A stretch of DNA of 64,000 nt from assembly GCF_014837035.1 (NCBI RefSeq), contig NZ_JACSPS010000001.1:366374-430373 (forward strand), written 5' to 3'. The notes under the pieces are model-generated. The model ran no database searches. It was not told where the DNA came from and was given only the letters and a program-made list of their open reading frames with translations. Position numbers and translations under genes: made by a program. Positions 7,879-17,264 of the stretch are shown one piece after another (the first letter of the stretch is position 1; every line of letters begins with the position of its first letter). Origin of the DNA: Kaistella pullorum (GTDB lineage Bacteria > Bacteroidota > Bacteroidia > Flavobacteriales > Weeksellaceae).

Positions 7879-8580
7879 ATGGAGAGGCAAAACGAAAGTA
7901 ATATCGAAGATCAGATCATATTTGAAGACAATCATATTTTGGTCATCAACAAAAAGGTGGGCCAACTTGTTCAGGGTGATAAGACCGGCGATAAATCTTT
8001 ACTTGAACTCATTAAAAATCATATAAAAAACCGCGACCAAAAGCCCGGAAATGTATTTTTAGGACTCGTACACCGCATTGACAGGCCAACTTCAGGACTT
8101 GTGATTTACGCTAAGACCTCTAAAGCGCTGACGCGGCTGACCAAAATGGTGAAAGACCGTGAGATCAAAAAAACCTATTGGGCGGTGGTGCCGAAGAGCG
8201 ATATTCCGCAATCTGCGCGCCTAATCAATTATCTACAGAAAAACGAAAAGACGAATAAATCGACTGTTTTCACCAAAGCAACCGACAACGCGAAGGAAGC
8301 CATCCTCAATTACGAAGTCATCACACAGCTCGACAATTTCATGCTTTTGGAAATAGACCTCGAAACCGGCCGTCATCACCAAATCCGCGCGCAACTTTCT
8401 AAAATTGGAGCGTCTATTAAAGGTGACCTGAAATACGGAGCACCGCGCTCAAATCCTGACGGTGGCATACATCTCCACGCCAGGAAACTTGAATTCATCC
8501 ACCCTGTGACCAAGGAAAACGTGGTGATTACTGCACCTGTTCCGAAAGAAGATCCCGTGTGGCAGGCTTGCGAAAAATAG
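7879..8580 (+). CDS. RluA-family RNA pseudouridine synthase
   Basis: A 233-aa single-domain pseudouridine synthase that isomerises uridine in rRNA or tRNA. The catalytic motif is LVHRIDRPTSGLVIYAKT with the catalytic Asp at about residue 65. The HRLD of most members is HRID here. GRHHQIRAQLSKIGASIKGD and LHARKLEFIHPVT are the other conserved family blocks. No S4 domain precedes it, which resembles RluA or TruC more than RluC/RluD. It ends the run starting at the hydratase and is followed by a terminator shared with the convergent receptor gene. The RNA target is unknown. Confidence 0.92.
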   Translation: MERQNESNIEDQIIFEDNHILVINKKVGQLVQGDKTGDKSLLELIKNHIKNRDQKPGNVFLGLVHRIDRPTSGLVIYAKTSKALTRLTKMVKDREIKKTYWAVVPKSDIPQSARLINYLQKNEKTNKSTVFTKATDNAKEAILNYEVITQLDNFMLLEIDLETGRHHQIRAQLSKIGASIKGDLKYGAPRSNPDGGIHLHARKLEFIHPVTKENVVITAPVPKEDPVWQACEK

Positions 8581-8590
8581 AAACAAAAAA

Positions 8591-8620
8591 AACCGTGCAT
8601 AAAGTCACGGTTTTTTTTTG
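8591..8620. terminator. Bidirectional terminator between convergent genes
   Basis: AACCGTG (8591-8597) pairs with CACGGTT (8606-8612) around an 8-nt loop. There is an A-run before and a T-run after, so it serves the pseudouridine synthase gene and the opposing receptor gene. Confidence 0.88.
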
Positions 8621-8625
8621 GCGGA

Positions 8626-10788
8626 TTATGGAAGCGGATTTATCATTCCGCCATCTTCTTTTTTCTCCTGATTCAGCAAATTTGGGGCTTCTTTCGCCAG
8701 TTTGTTTTTGGTTGGGATCTTATAATTTACCGAAAAACCGAAGTTCCTGCTGTCAAATTTGTTCATCAAAACCACATTCGGCTGTGCTGCAAGTGACCGG
8801 AAAGACATTTGCTGACCATTCAGAATATCATTTGCAAACACCGAAACGCTCAATCTGTCTTTCATGAATTTCTTCGAGAGCGTCACATCAATATTGTTGC
8901 CCACTGGATTCACCGTCTGGAAATAGTAATAATTTGCATTCCGCGGAATCACGAAATAATTGATGGCAAGCTTAATGTCTTTGGGCAGAATGAACTGCGA
9001 GTTGAGATTCAGCATCAGAAATCCTTTGGTGTCGATATCAGGCAGCACGTGTTTCTGATAAGCCGCATAAACGTAGATGAAATTGATCTTATCAGGGTTG
9101 AAATTGAAATTCATAATTTCCTTCAGAGGCGTAGAAAATATCATTAAAGGGATTGGTAAGCCCACATTGAAATTGTGAACCGTAACTTCCGAGATGTTTT
9201 CCTGACGGTTTCTGATGTATTCATTTTCAAGTCCGGTCGCAGGATCTGTCACTTTTTCGCGCGTTACGAGCTGCATTACCTGGTTTTTTGCATTACTCGC
9301 GCTGTAGCCGATAAAAGCGTAATCGAACATCGAAACTTTCACTTCATAATTATCGAAAATCGTGGGTTGCAGATTCGGGTTACCGCTTGTTACGGTGTTG
9401 CCGTTCTGGTAAATGCTGTTGTTCGGATTAAGGGCAGAAATTCCCGGCAGCGTAATTTTGCGGTTGTAATTAAGCGCAAGGTAAATCTTCGGAACAAAAT
9501 TATACTGCACGCTGGCATTTGGGAAAAACTGGAATTTATTAAACGGAATCAAATCTTTTTCGACCAGATTCCCGCTGGCGTCAAAAGCTCTCGAAATGCC
9601 CGAAATATCATAATTTTCGGCTCTCGTGCCCAAAATGAAATCGAACTTTTTAAGTTTTGTCTGAAATTCAAGATAGGTGGAAGCCGTTTGGCGCTCATAA
9701 TCGAGATTCGTGATACCTTCGCTTTCTGTGGTGAAGTTCTGTATATCATACAATCCACCGAAACTCATCTTACCTTCATCCAGAATATTCAGCGGTTGTG
9801 AATAATCTACTTTAAACGTCGAAACATTCATTTCAGAATTATTTTGCAGTACCGCACTATTCTGCAGGCGATTGATTTGCTCAAACTCTGACGACGAATT
9901 GCTTAGGTTATACTTAAAATCTAGTTTTTTATTCTTATCCGCGAATCTTTTTTGGTAAGTGGCTACGGCTTCATGACGGACATTAAAGGTGTTCGCATCA
10001 TCTTCGCTCTGGAAAGGCGTACCAAAATACCGTCCGGTACTGAAGGTATAATTGTCATTATTGTTGTGGTAGATGTCATAGTTCAGCAACAGTCGGTCTG
10101 AAGCGATATCAAAAGTCATGGCGGCCTTGGCAAAATATCCGCGGCGGCGGCCATCAGTTCTTGTCGTTGAGAGATCGTCAATTGCGGCAGACATCAGGTT
10201 CTCGCGATAATTTTGGCCCACATTAAGCTGCCACCCGAAATATTTATTTTTCGCATTTAAACTTAATGAATTATTGGTTCGGCTTCTCAACCTGTCATAA
10301 TCTGTAAAACTATAATTCCCGGAGTAGGTTGCGGAAAGGTAATTTTTGGCCGTTTTAGAAGTGATGATATTCAGGATGGCGCCACCTGAAGTTGCGGGAA
10401 ATTCAGCTCCCGGCTGCGTTATGATTTCGATACGTTCAACAGAATTCGCGGGCATTCCTTCTAAAAAACCGTTGAGTTCATTAGAGCTGATATTCAGCGG
10501 CCGGCCATCCATATACACATCAAGGATTTTTCCCTGATACATCATTCCGGCGAGATCGGTTACCACCAGACCCGGAAGTTTCTTCACACCTTCCATCAGC
10601 GTGCCGGAGTTGAGCTGGGGTTGTTCGGAAAAGTCGAAAATGGTACGGTCGGCTTTCTGCTCAACCGCTTTTTTAGCTTTTACTACAGTAACTCCTTCAA
10701 TAGTATATTCGCGGTCTGTTTTGGGTTTTTCCTGCGCATAGGAATTAAGAAAGGTAATAGTAGAAAGAATTACGATTGATTTTTTCAT
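8626..10788 (-). CDS. TonB-dependent outer-membrane receptor (OMP beta-barrel family)
   Basis: A 720-aa outer-membrane protein with a signal peptide (MKKSIVILSTITFLNSYAQ). A plug-like domain spans roughly 40-145 (MEGVKKLPGLVV, DVYMDGRPLNISSNEL, ANSVERIEIITQPGAEFPA then SGGAILNIIT), followed by a long barrel rich in aromatic strand patterns. The layout matches the Bacteroidota group with an OMP_b-brl_3 barrel; the carboxypeptidase-like N-terminal domain many relatives carry is absent. It stands alone and no SusD-like partner is adjacent, so glycan uptake of the SusCD kind is not indicated. The ligand is unknown. It ends near QEKKEDGGMINPLP. Confidence 0.88.
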   Translation of the reverse strand: MKKSIVILSTITFLNSYAQEKPKTDREYTIEGVTVVKAKKAVEQKADRTIFDFSEQPQLNSGTLMEGVKKLPGLVVTDLAGMMYQGKILDVYMDGRPLNISSNELNGFLEGMPANSVERIEIITQPGAEFPATSGGAILNIITSKTAKNYLSATYSGNYSFTDYDRLRSRTNNSLSLNAKNKYFGWQLNVGQNYRENLMSAAIDDLSTTRTDGRRRGYFAKAAMTFDIASDRLLLNYDIYHNNNDNYTFSTGRYFGTPFQSEDDANTFNVRHEAVATYQKRFADKNKKLDFKYNLSNSSSEFEQINRLQNSAVLQNNSEMNVSTFKVDYSQPLNILDEGKMSFGGLYDIQNFTTESEGITNLDYERQTASTYLEFQTKLKKFDFILGTRAENYDISGISRAFDASGNLVEKDLIPFNKFQFFPNASVQYNFVPKIYLALNYNRKITLPGISALNPNNSIYQNGNTVTSGNPNLQPTIFDNYEVKVSMFDYAFIGYSASNAKNQVMQLVTREKVTDPATGLENEYIRNRQENISEVTVHNFNVGLPIPLMIFSTPLKEIMNFNFNPDKINFIYVYAAYQKHVLPDIDTKGFLMLNLNSQFILPKDIKLAINYFVIPRNANYYYFQTVNPVGNNIDVTLSKKFMKDRLSVSVFANDILNGQQMSFRSLAAQPNVVLMNKFDSRNFGFSVNYKIPTKNKLAKEAPNLLNQEKKEDGGMINPLP

Positions 10789-10934
10789 AAATGGATAAGC
10801 TACTGAATTTAATTTACTTCAATTAGACCATGAAAGCGGTAAATTGTTACAAAAGCCTGCATACTGTGCGGGAATTAACTTATTTGAGATATTAAATTTT
10901 TGTTTCCGTTATTTATTTAAAAACAAAGCACAAA

Positions 10935-10966
10935 AAAACCGCACTGGATCAGTACGGTTTTCTGTT
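10935..10966 (-). terminator. Terminator of aconitase gene
   Basis: AAAACCG (10935-10941) pairs with CGGTTTT (10955-10961). The stem continues as ACT/AGT around one mismatch. A T-rich tail on the minus strand follows. It lies 22 bp after the aconitase stop. Confidence 0.78.
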
Positions 10967-10987
10967 TTTATAAGGTTTTAATATTTC

Positions 10988-13264
10988 TTACAAACTGTTT
11001 TTTGCTTCTTCAGCAATCAGATTTAAAGCTGAACCAGCTCTAAACCAGCCAATTTGCTGCGCATTGTACGTATGGTTTGCAAGGATGATGTCCTTCGTTC
11101 CGTCGGCATGCTGAAACTCGAGCTGTACCGGGCGTCCGGGTGCAAACTGATCTAAATCAAGGAAGTTGATTGTGTCATCTTCGAAGATCTTGTCATAATC
11201 ATCAACATTGTCAAAAGTCAGCGCAAGCATACCCTGCTTCTTAAGGTTGGTCTCGTGAATTCTCGCAAAAGACTTCACCAAAACTGCACGTACACCAAGA
11301 TGTCTCGGTTCCATAGCAGCGTGCTCACGTGAAGAACCTTCACCATAGTTTTGGTCACCTACAACAATGGTTGGGATGCCGGCTGCCTTGTAAGCGCGCG
11401 CCACATTTGGCACCTCATCATATTCGCCGTTAAGACCGTTTTTCACGCTGTTCGTTTCCATGTTGTAAGCGTTGATAGCGCCAATCAACATGTTATTTGA
11501 AATATTATCAAGGTGTCCGCGGTATTTCAACCAAGGTCCAGCCATTGAAATATGGTCTGTCGTACATTTTCCGAACGCTTTAATTAAGAGTTTCGCTCCT
11601 GTAATATTTCTGCCGTCCCACGGCTCAAAAGGTGTAAGCAACTGCAGTCTGTCAGATGTCGGGTTCACGTCTACACGTACTTGTGAACCGTCTTCAGAAG
11701 GTGCCTGGTAACCATTGTCGGCTACATCAAAACCTTTAGCAGGCAATTCAAAACCATTAGGTTCGCCCAAACGAATTTGCTCACCGTTCTGGTTTGTCAG
11801 TGTATCGGTAATCGGGTTAAAATCCAGACGACCTGAAATCGCGATCGCAGCTACCATTTCCGGAGAAGCAACGAAGGCGTGCGTATTTGGGTTTCCGTCC
11901 GCTCTTTTTGCAAAGTTTCTGTTGAATGAATGGATAATGGAGTTTTTCTCTCCTTTCTCAGCACCTTCACGATCCCACTGACCGATGCATGGCCCACAAG
12001 CGTTCGTGAAAATTCTCGCTGATTCAAATTTTCTGAAAGAATCGAGGAATCCGTCACGTTCCGCAGTATATTTCACCTGCTCTGAACCTGGGTTGATTCC
12101 TAAAATTGCTTTAGGCTTCACACCTTTAGCTACGGCATCTTCTACAATCGAAGCTGCGCGTGAAAGGTCTTCGTAAGATGAATTGGTGCAAGAACCAATC
12201 AAAGCCCATTCTACGTCAAGCGGCCAGCCGTTTGCTTCGGCTTTCGCACGAAACTCAGATACTGGCGTAGCCAAATCGGGCGTGAACGGACCGTTCAGGT
12301 GCGGCGTAAGTTCATCTAAATTTATTTCAATCACCTGATCAAAGTACAGTTCAGGATTTGCATAGACCTCTGCATCGCCGGTCAGGTGTTCTGCCACTTT
12401 ATCAGCAGCATCTACGATGGCCTGTCGTCCGGTAGCGGCAAGATATCTTCTCATAGAATCATCATATCCGAAAGTAGACGTCGTAGCACCTACCTCAGCT
12501 CCCATGTTGCAGATTGTTCCTTTTCCGGTCGCAGAAAGGCTTTCAGCACCTTCGCCAAAATATTCAATGATGCAGCCGGTTCCACCTTTTACTGTTAAGA
12601 TACCCGCCACTTTCAGGATGATGTCTTTTGCGGAAGTCCAGCCATTAAGTCTGCCTGTCAACTTCACACCGATAAGTTTCGGCATTTTAAGTTCCCAGGC
12701 CATGCCAGCCATTACATCTACTGCATCTGCGCCACCTACACCTACGGCCACCATACCTAAACCACCGGCATTCACAGTGTGTGAGTCTGTTCCGATCATC
12801 ATACCGCCCGGAAATGCGTAATTCTCGAGCACTACCTGGTGAATGATTCCCGCGCCCGGCTTCCAGAATCCGATTCCGTACTTATCACATACAGAACTTA
12901 AGAAATTGAAAACTTCGGAATTTTTGTTGATACTTTCCTGCAAATCGGCTTCCGCACCTACACGCGCCTGGATAAGGTGATCCGCATGGGCCGTAGAAGG
13001 AACAGCAACTTTTGCTTTGCCGGCCTGCATGAACTGGAGCAAGGCCATCTGTGCGGTAGCATCCTGCATCGCAACACGGTCTGGCGCGAAGTCTACATAA
13101 GAATTTCCACGCTCATACTGCTGGCTCAGGTTACCTTCCCAAAGATGGGTAAAAAGGATTTTCTCCGAGAGTGTAAGAGGTTTTCCAACGATTTCTCGGG
13201 CTTTGGCAATCCTTTCCGGATAACGCGCATAGACCGACTGAATCATATCAAAATCAAATATCAT
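10988..13264 (-). CDS. acnA: Aconitate hydratase
   Basis: Interconverts citrate and isocitrate in the TCA cycle. The product is about 758 aa and closest in layout to mitochondrial-type aconitases. Cluster ligands are visible as [11 protein letters not shown] (first Cys) and ACGPCIGQW (two Cys). The substrate-binding blocks [16 protein letters not shown] and [17 protein letters not shown] are intact. An in-frame start 36 bp upstream at 13300 would add 12 residues, but [19 protein letters not shown] from 13264 is the natural N-terminus. The symbol acnA is used loosely for the family. The gene is monocistronic with its own terminator. Confidence 0.96.
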   Translation of the reverse strand: MIFDFDMIQSVYARYPERIAKAREIVGKPLTLSEKILFTHLWEGNLSQQYERGNSYVDFAPDRVAMQDATAQMALLQFMQAGKAKVAVPSTAHADHLIQARVGAEADLQESINKNSEVFNFLSSVCDKYGIGFWKPGAGIIHQVVLENYAFPGGMMIGTDSHTVNAGGLGMVAVGVGGADAVDVMAGMAWELKMPKLIGVKLTGRLNGWTSAKDIILKVAGILTVKGGTGCIIEYFGEGAESLSATGKGTICNMGAEVGATTSTFGYDDSMRRYLAATGRQAIVDAADKVAEHLTGDAEVYANPELYFDQVIEINLDELTPHLNGPFTPDLATPVSEFRAKAEANGWPLDVEWALIGSCTNSSYEDLSRAASIVEDAVAKGVKPKAILGINPGSEQVKYTAERDGFLDSFRKFESARIFTNACGPCIGQWDREGAEKGEKNSIIHSFNRNFAKRADGNPNTHAFVASPEMVAAIAISGRLDFNPITDTLTNQNGEQIRLGEPNGFELPAKGFDVADNGYQAPSEDGSQVRVDVNPTSDRLQLLTPFEPWDGRNITGAKLLIKAFGKCTTDHISMAGPWLKYRGHLDNISNNMLIGAINAYNMETNSVKNGLNGEYDEVPNVARAYKAAGIPTIVVGDQNYGEGSSREHAAMEPRHLGVRAVLVKSFARIHETNLKKQGMLALTFDNVDDYDKIFEDDTINFLDLDQFAPGRPVQLEFQHADGTKDIILANHTYNAQQIGWFRAGSALNLIAEEAKNSL

Positions 13265-13350
13265 GTCTAAAGTATTTTTTTTAAAGTTTAGGAAACTCAA
13301 AATTACGACATTTTTAAGTTTTAATTCGATTTAGTCATACAGAAAATGTG

Positions 13351-13378
13351 TTGAAGCGATGCCGGAAATCTATTTTTG
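13351..13378 (+). promoter_or_regulatory. Promoter of the CD225-family gene
   Basis: TTG at 13351-13353, 17 nt, then TATTTTTG at 13371-13378: a full match to the Bacteroidota -33/-7 pattern. It places transcription start near 13385, downstream of an in-frame ATG at 13359, and so supports translation from the ATG at 13401. Confidence 0.75.
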
Positions 13379-13400
13379 CTTACTTTTAAAAAAAATATTG

Positions 13401-13703
13401 ATGGAATTTTCAAATGAAAGTATGGGCGCTGAGCGCAGGCCTTCGGGTTTTCCGCCAAAGAACTGGCTGGTAGAATCTATTTTGGTAACCTTGTTTTGCT
13501 GTTTGCCATTGGGCATCGTCGGAATCATCAATGCAGCCGGCGTAGAAGGAAAATTTGCGCAGGGTGACGTGGCGGGAGCACAGCGCGCTGCACAGACGGC
13601 CAAAACAATGGTGCTTGTTTCAGTTCTTGTAGGCGTGCTGGGTGGATTTTTATATTTAATCGTATTTGGCGGTTTAGCTTTTTTAGGTGCAACATCAGAA
13701 TAA
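13401..13703 (+). CDS. CD225/dispanin-family membrane protein
   Basis: A 100-aa protein of the CD225/dispanin type. It has a short polar head ending in PPKNWLVESILVTLFCC, a re-entrant or first membrane helix with PLGIVGIINA, an alanine-rich loop (GDVAGAQRAAQTAK) and a second helix (MVLVSVLVGVLGGFLYLIV). Eukaryotic relatives (IFITM) restrict membrane fusion; bacterial members have no settled role. The start at 13401 is chosen because the promoter box lies between it and the alternative ATG at 13359. It overlaps the DUF2752 gene by 17 bp, indicating coupled expression. Confidence 0.88.
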   Translation: MEFSNESMGAERRPSGFPPKNWLVESILVTLFCCLPLGIVGIINAAGVEGKFAQGDVAGAQRAAQTAKTMVLVSVLVGVLGGFLYLIVFGGLAFLGATSE

Positions 13704-14076
13704 TACCACACGCAAAATTTTACCGTGGATCTTGGCGGTCGGAATTGTCAGTTTCGGCATCCTGTATTATCACTTTGATCCGGCGGTATACGGTTTTTTT
13801 CCTAAATGTCCCTTTCTGTCGCTTACCGGGTTGGAGTGCCCGGGCTGTGGCTCACAGCGGGCGATGCATGCGATGATTCATTTAAATTTAAAGGAAGCCT
13901 TCAGCTATAATCCGCTGTTGGTGATCTCAATACCCTACATTCTTGCAGCGGTTTTTTTTAACAGTGATTTTGCGAAAGAAAGATGGCCTAAAACCAGAAC
14001 TATTCTTTTCGGTTACAGAGCTATTCTGATTGTATTAGGCGTCATTATCCTTTTTGCCATATTCAGGAATTTTTAA
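13687..14076 (+). CDS. DUF2752 membrane protein
   Basis: A 129-aa membrane protein with the DUF2752 signature. It starts with a first helix (ILPWILAVGIVSFGILYY), then FDPAVYGFFPKCPF, LTGLECPGCGSQRAMHAM with the CPGCGSQRA core, and two further helices. The start is a GTG inside the end of the CD225-family gene. The four cysteines in CPF and CPGCG could bind a metal or form disulfides, but the biochemical role of the family is unknown. Pairing with a CD225-like gene is the main functional hint. Confidence 0.9.
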   Translation: MQHQNNTTRKILPWILAVGIVSFGILYYHFDPAVYGFFPKCPFLSLTGLECPGCGSQRAMHAMIHLNLKEAFSYNPLLVISIPYILAAVFFNSDFAKERWPKTRTILFGYRAILIVLGVIILFAIFRNF

Positions 14077-14113
14077 ATGGCTAATTTTGCCTTCGCTTAA
14101 ACCGAGTTAACCA

Positions 14114-14857
14114 ATGGACTTTTTAAAAATATTTTCAGTTTGGATGTTGACCTTTTGGCTTTCCGGAAACGGCTACGCTCAGGAATCGACTGCCAAGGTT
14201 CAACCCAGGGATGAATCTGCTGATGTACACGAAAACATTAAAAAAGATAAGAACGAAACGCTTCTTATCCCACAAAAATCAGACGGGAAATTCGGTTTTA
14301 TCAACACCGAAGGAAAAGTCATAATCCCGCATCTGTACAGCAATGTAGGCTTCTTCGCAGAAGACTGTCAGCTGCAGAATTCCCCAAATCCGAAAGTCCG
14401 TGTTTTTGGATCGGCAAAATATGCGGCAGTAAGATATCTCGGTAAAGATTATAGGATCAACCGTGCTGGAAAACGCGTCTATGCCTACCGCGACAGCGAC
14501 CTGGGAAAATGTCCTCACGAGTTTCGGAAGCAGCTGTTTCATGCCTATGTTTTTAATGATAATTATGGAATCATCGAAGATTCACGTTTTGAAAACCCCG
14601 GAGATTACCGGCAGTTCACGATCTATCCGCAATACGATTATCTGCACATACTGGAAGGCGACGACCTTGAAAATCCGATGATCATTGCTGCAAAAAACAA
14701 CCGCTTTGGCATAATCGATATCAATAACCGCGTCATCGTCCCGTTCGAATATAGCGACATCAAGCGAAATTTCAGCTGGAAACTCGCACAACTGTTTGAA
14801 GTGACCAAAGATGGTCAAAACTACTTTTTCATCGACATTCAAAACAAGGCATATTAA
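14114..14857 (+). CDS. WG-repeat-like secreted protein
   Basis: A 247-aa protein with a signal peptide (FLKIFSVWMLTFWLSGNGYAQ) and repeated motifs of the WG (KWGFID-type) class: GKFGFINTEGKVIIPHLY near residue 57 and NRFGIIDINNRVIVPFEYSD near 196. A degenerate copy lies between them (NDNYGIIEDSRF). WG repeats are beta-rich and probably act in binding, but no reaction is known. It lies 38 bp after the DUF2752 gene on the same strand and directly before the TPP riboswitch. I see no terminator between this gene and the riboswitch. Confidence 0.75.
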   Translation: MDFLKIFSVWMLTFWLSGNGYAQESTAKVQPRDESADVHENIKKDKNETLLIPQKSDGKFGFINTEGKVIIPHLYSNVGFFAEDCQLQNSPNPKVRVFGSAKYAAVRYLGKDYRINRAGKRVYAYRDSDLGKCPHEFRKQLFHAYVFNDNYGIIEDSRFENPGDYRQFTIYPQYDYLHILEGDDLENPMIIAAKNNRFGIIDINNRVIVPFEYSDIKRNFSWKLAQLFEVTKDGQNYFFIDIQNKAY

Positions 14858-14885
14858 AATTTTATTGTACTTTCGCCACTGAAAT

Positions 14886-14955
14886 AAAGGGGTGCTGTAA
14901 AAAGCTGAGATTATACCCAATGAACCTGGAACAGGTAATGCTGTTTAGGGAAATT
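14886..14955 (+). promoter_or_regulatory. TPP (thi-box) riboswitch
   Basis: The leader contains the conserved thi-box blocks in order: GGGGTGCT, GCTGAGATTATACCC, GAACCTGGAACAGGTAATG, CTGTTTAGGGAA. These form the pyrimidine-sensing and pyrophosphate-sensing arms of the TPP aptamer. It precedes a TonB-dependent receptor by about 120 nt, so thiamin pyrophosphate should repress that receptor. Downstream, CGCCCCTTT at 15034-15042 is complementary to AAAGGGGTG at 14886-14894, and a 10-bp inverted repeat (14974-14983 / 15016-15025) lies between them. Confidence 0.97.
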
Positions 14956-15072
14956 AAAAATGTACAATTGAAAAATGTAGCAAGCCTGTATTGTTACATT
15001 GATAAATTAAAAAGATTGCTACATTGATCTAATCGCCCCTTTTATTCAATTAATCTTAAAAAAATTAAAAGA

Positions 15073-17184
15073 ATGAAAGGATTTTTTATTTTAGGCCTCG
15101 CTGCAGGGCCAATTTTCTACGCGCAAACCGCGCAGGACACGCTGAAAACTTACACCATTGAAAGCGTAAACTTCACCAAAAGACTTCCGGTCTCAAAAGA
15201 AATCATCAATGTTGAGCGCGATCTGGCGTTCAAGAATCTCGGTCAGGATCTGCCGATTTTACTTAAAACCCAAACCTCCGTAATTTCCACGTCAGATGCC
15301 GGAAACGGCGTTGGATACACAGGTTTCAGAATTCGTGGTGTTGGTGGAAACGGCATCAATGTAATGATGAACGGCATTCCGTACAATGATTCGGAATCCC
15401 AGGGAACTTTTTTCGTAAATGTTCCGGATCTCACCAGTTCGGCTTCACAAATCATCATTCAGCGCGGTGTAGGGACATCTTCTAACGGAGTTTCTGCCTT
15501 TGGCGCGAGTGTCAACGTGATTTCTAAAAATCCGGAGGAGAAGTTTTATATAAAATCCGACAACAGCTACGGATCGTTTAACACCTATAAATACTCCGCC
15601 GAAATCGGTTCCGGTAAATTCTGGAAAGACCGGCTGTCATTGATGGGGCGTTATACCCACGTTCATTCTGACGGATATATCGACCGGGCTTTTTCTGATC
15701 TTAATTCTTACAACTTTACCGCACTTTTTGAAGAAAACAGAACCAAAATCCGTTTGATGGCGTTTGGAGGCAAAGAAAAAACATACCAAGCCTGGAACGG
15801 AATCGATAAAGCAACTTGGGAAACCAACCCAAAATTCAACTATTCCGGGGCGATCTATGATGCGAACTGGGAAAATATTATTGGTTTTTATGATAATGAA
15901 ACCGATAATTACCGACAAAATCATTATCAGCTTTTGTGGGAACAGGAACTGAACGACCGTTGGAATATGGAAACCACTTTCCACTACACCAAAGGCAAAG
16001 GTTATTACGAAAATTATAAGCAAGATGCTAAATTTTCAAAATACAATCTTCCCAATATTTTCCAAACCGGTACCGAGATTAAAAGAAGCGATTTCATCCG
16101 AAAAAAATGGTTAGATAATGATTTTTATGGAGTAGTTTCTACTTTATACGGGAAATTTGAAAACTTGGATTTCAATTTCGGATTGGTTGGTAATCAATAC
16201 TATGGGCGTCATTTTGGAAATGTGACGGGAGTGTATTTCCCACAAATCGATGAACATGAATATTACAGGAACAACTCGCTGAAAAATGAAGTGGCGGGAT
16301 TTGCAAAATTTATCGTTACAAAAAACCGTTTTGAGTTTTTCGGAGATCTACAGCTCAGAAACATCACCTACGACACCAAAATTGTACAACAAGGAGATGA
16401 TGAAGGAGTGAATCTCGATAAGAAATGGACCTTCTTTAACCCAAAAGCAGGAATCAATTATAAAATCCCGGCAGGTAAAATTTTTATTTCCGCAGCCGTT
16501 GCGCACCGGGAACCGAACCGTGATGATCTTATTGCCAACGTCGAAACTCAACCCGAAAAACTTGTGGACTATGAAGCCGGCCTCGAAAAATCGTACGGTA
16601 AGCTTTCATTCACTGCGAATGCCTACTACATGAACTATCAGAACCAGCTGGTGCTGAATGGGCAGATCAATAATATAGGTGAATTCATCCGCGTAAATTC
16701 AGGCAAAAGTTACCGGATGGGAATCGAACTCGCAGCCGCGGCAAAAATTTCCGAGAAGTGGAATCTTGCGGCAAACGTCGCTTTGAGCCAAAACAGAAAT
16801 CTTAATTTCCGCCAGGAAACTGAAGAAGGAATTGAAAATCTGGGCAACACCACCATTTCTTTTTCGCCCTCGGCAGTCGGGAATCTTTCACTTAATTTTT
16901 CACCGACATCTAATTTAACCTTAGGGATTCAGAACCAATATGTTGCAAGCCAATATCTAGACAACACCGAAGATTCAGATTTGCTTCTGCCGAGCTATTT
17001 TTTGGCCGATTTTAACGCGCAGTACCGCCTGCAGCTAAACCGTTCTTATATTGACTTTAAACTTTTACTTAATAACTTATTAAATACAAAATATGTAAAT
17101 AACGGATATGTGTACGGCGGACCGGTCTATTTTTCGCAAGCCGGCACCAATTTCATGTTTGGGATGAGCTACACTTTCAAATAA
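15073..17184 (+). CDS. TonB-dependent receptor, predicted thiamin/precursor uptake
   Basis: A 703-aa outer-membrane receptor with signal peptide (MKGFFILGLAAGPIFYAQ), plug domain at about 45-155 (ILLKTQTSVIST, FRIRGVGGNGINVMMNGIPY, IIIQRGVGTSSNGVSAFGASVNVI) and a 22-strand-type barrel ending in NFMFGMSYTFK with the terminal Phe-x pattern. Control by the TPP riboswitch upstream implies uptake of thiamin, a phosphate ester or a precursor across the outer membrane, as predicted for similar receptors in this phylum. No inner-membrane PnuT-like transporter or thiamin kinase gene is adjacent. The substrate is inferred from regulation, not from the barrel sequence. Confidence 0.9.
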   Translation: MKGFFILGLAAGPIFYAQTAQDTLKTYTIESVNFTKRLPVSKEIINVERDLAFKNLGQDLPILLKTQTSVISTSDAGNGVGYTGFRIRGVGGNGINVMMNGIPYNDSESQGTFFVNVPDLTSSASQIIIQRGVGTSSNGVSAFGASVNVISKNPEEKFYIKSDNSYGSFNTYKYSAEIGSGKFWKDRLSLMGRYTHVHSDGYIDRAFSDLNSYNFTALFEENRTKIRLMAFGGKEKTYQAWNGIDKATWETNPKFNYSGAIYDANWENIIGFYDNETDNYRQNHYQLLWEQELNDRWNMETTFHYTKGKGYYENYKQDAKFSKYNLPNIFQTGTEIKRSDFIRKKWLDNDFYGVVSTLYGKFENLDFNFGLVGNQYYGRHFGNVTGVYFPQIDEHEYYRNNSLKNEVAGFAKFIVTKNRFEFFGDLQLRNITYDTKIVQQGDDEGVNLDKKWTFFNPKAGINYKIPAGKIFISAAVAHREPNRDDLIANVETQPEKLVDYEAGLEKSYGKLSFTANAYYMNYQNQLVLNGQINNIGEFIRVNSGKSYRMGIELAAAAKISEKWNLAANVALSQNRNLNFRQETEEGIENLGNTTISFSPSAVGNLSLNFSPTSNLTLGIQNQYVASQYLDNTEDSDLLLPSYFLADFNAQYRLQLNRSYIDFKLLLNNLLNTKYVNNGYVYGGPVYFSQAGTNFMFGMSYTFK

Positions 17185-17264
17185 GTTTTGATTAAAGTTT
17201 AACATCACGTCAACATCTTTCAATTTTTCCTAATTTTGAGTCCTAACAATTTAAAAACTCAATT

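Noticed and set aside
9175-9801. Long open frame on the plus strand opposite the outer-membrane receptor gene
   Set aside because: It lies wholly antisense to a clear coding gene, and its translation has no recognisable domain or sensible composition.
8626-10788. SusCD-type glycan uptake locus
   Set aside because: The receptor is alone; no SusD-like lipoprotein or glycoside hydrolase gene is adjacent.
12417-12821. Open frame antisense to aconitase
   Set aside because: It is fully within a highly conserved enzyme gene, with no promoter box or domain of its own.
13359-13400. Earlier ATG for the CD225-family protein
   Set aside because: The TATTTTTG promoter box at 13371-13378 lies after this ATG, so transcripts would not include it.
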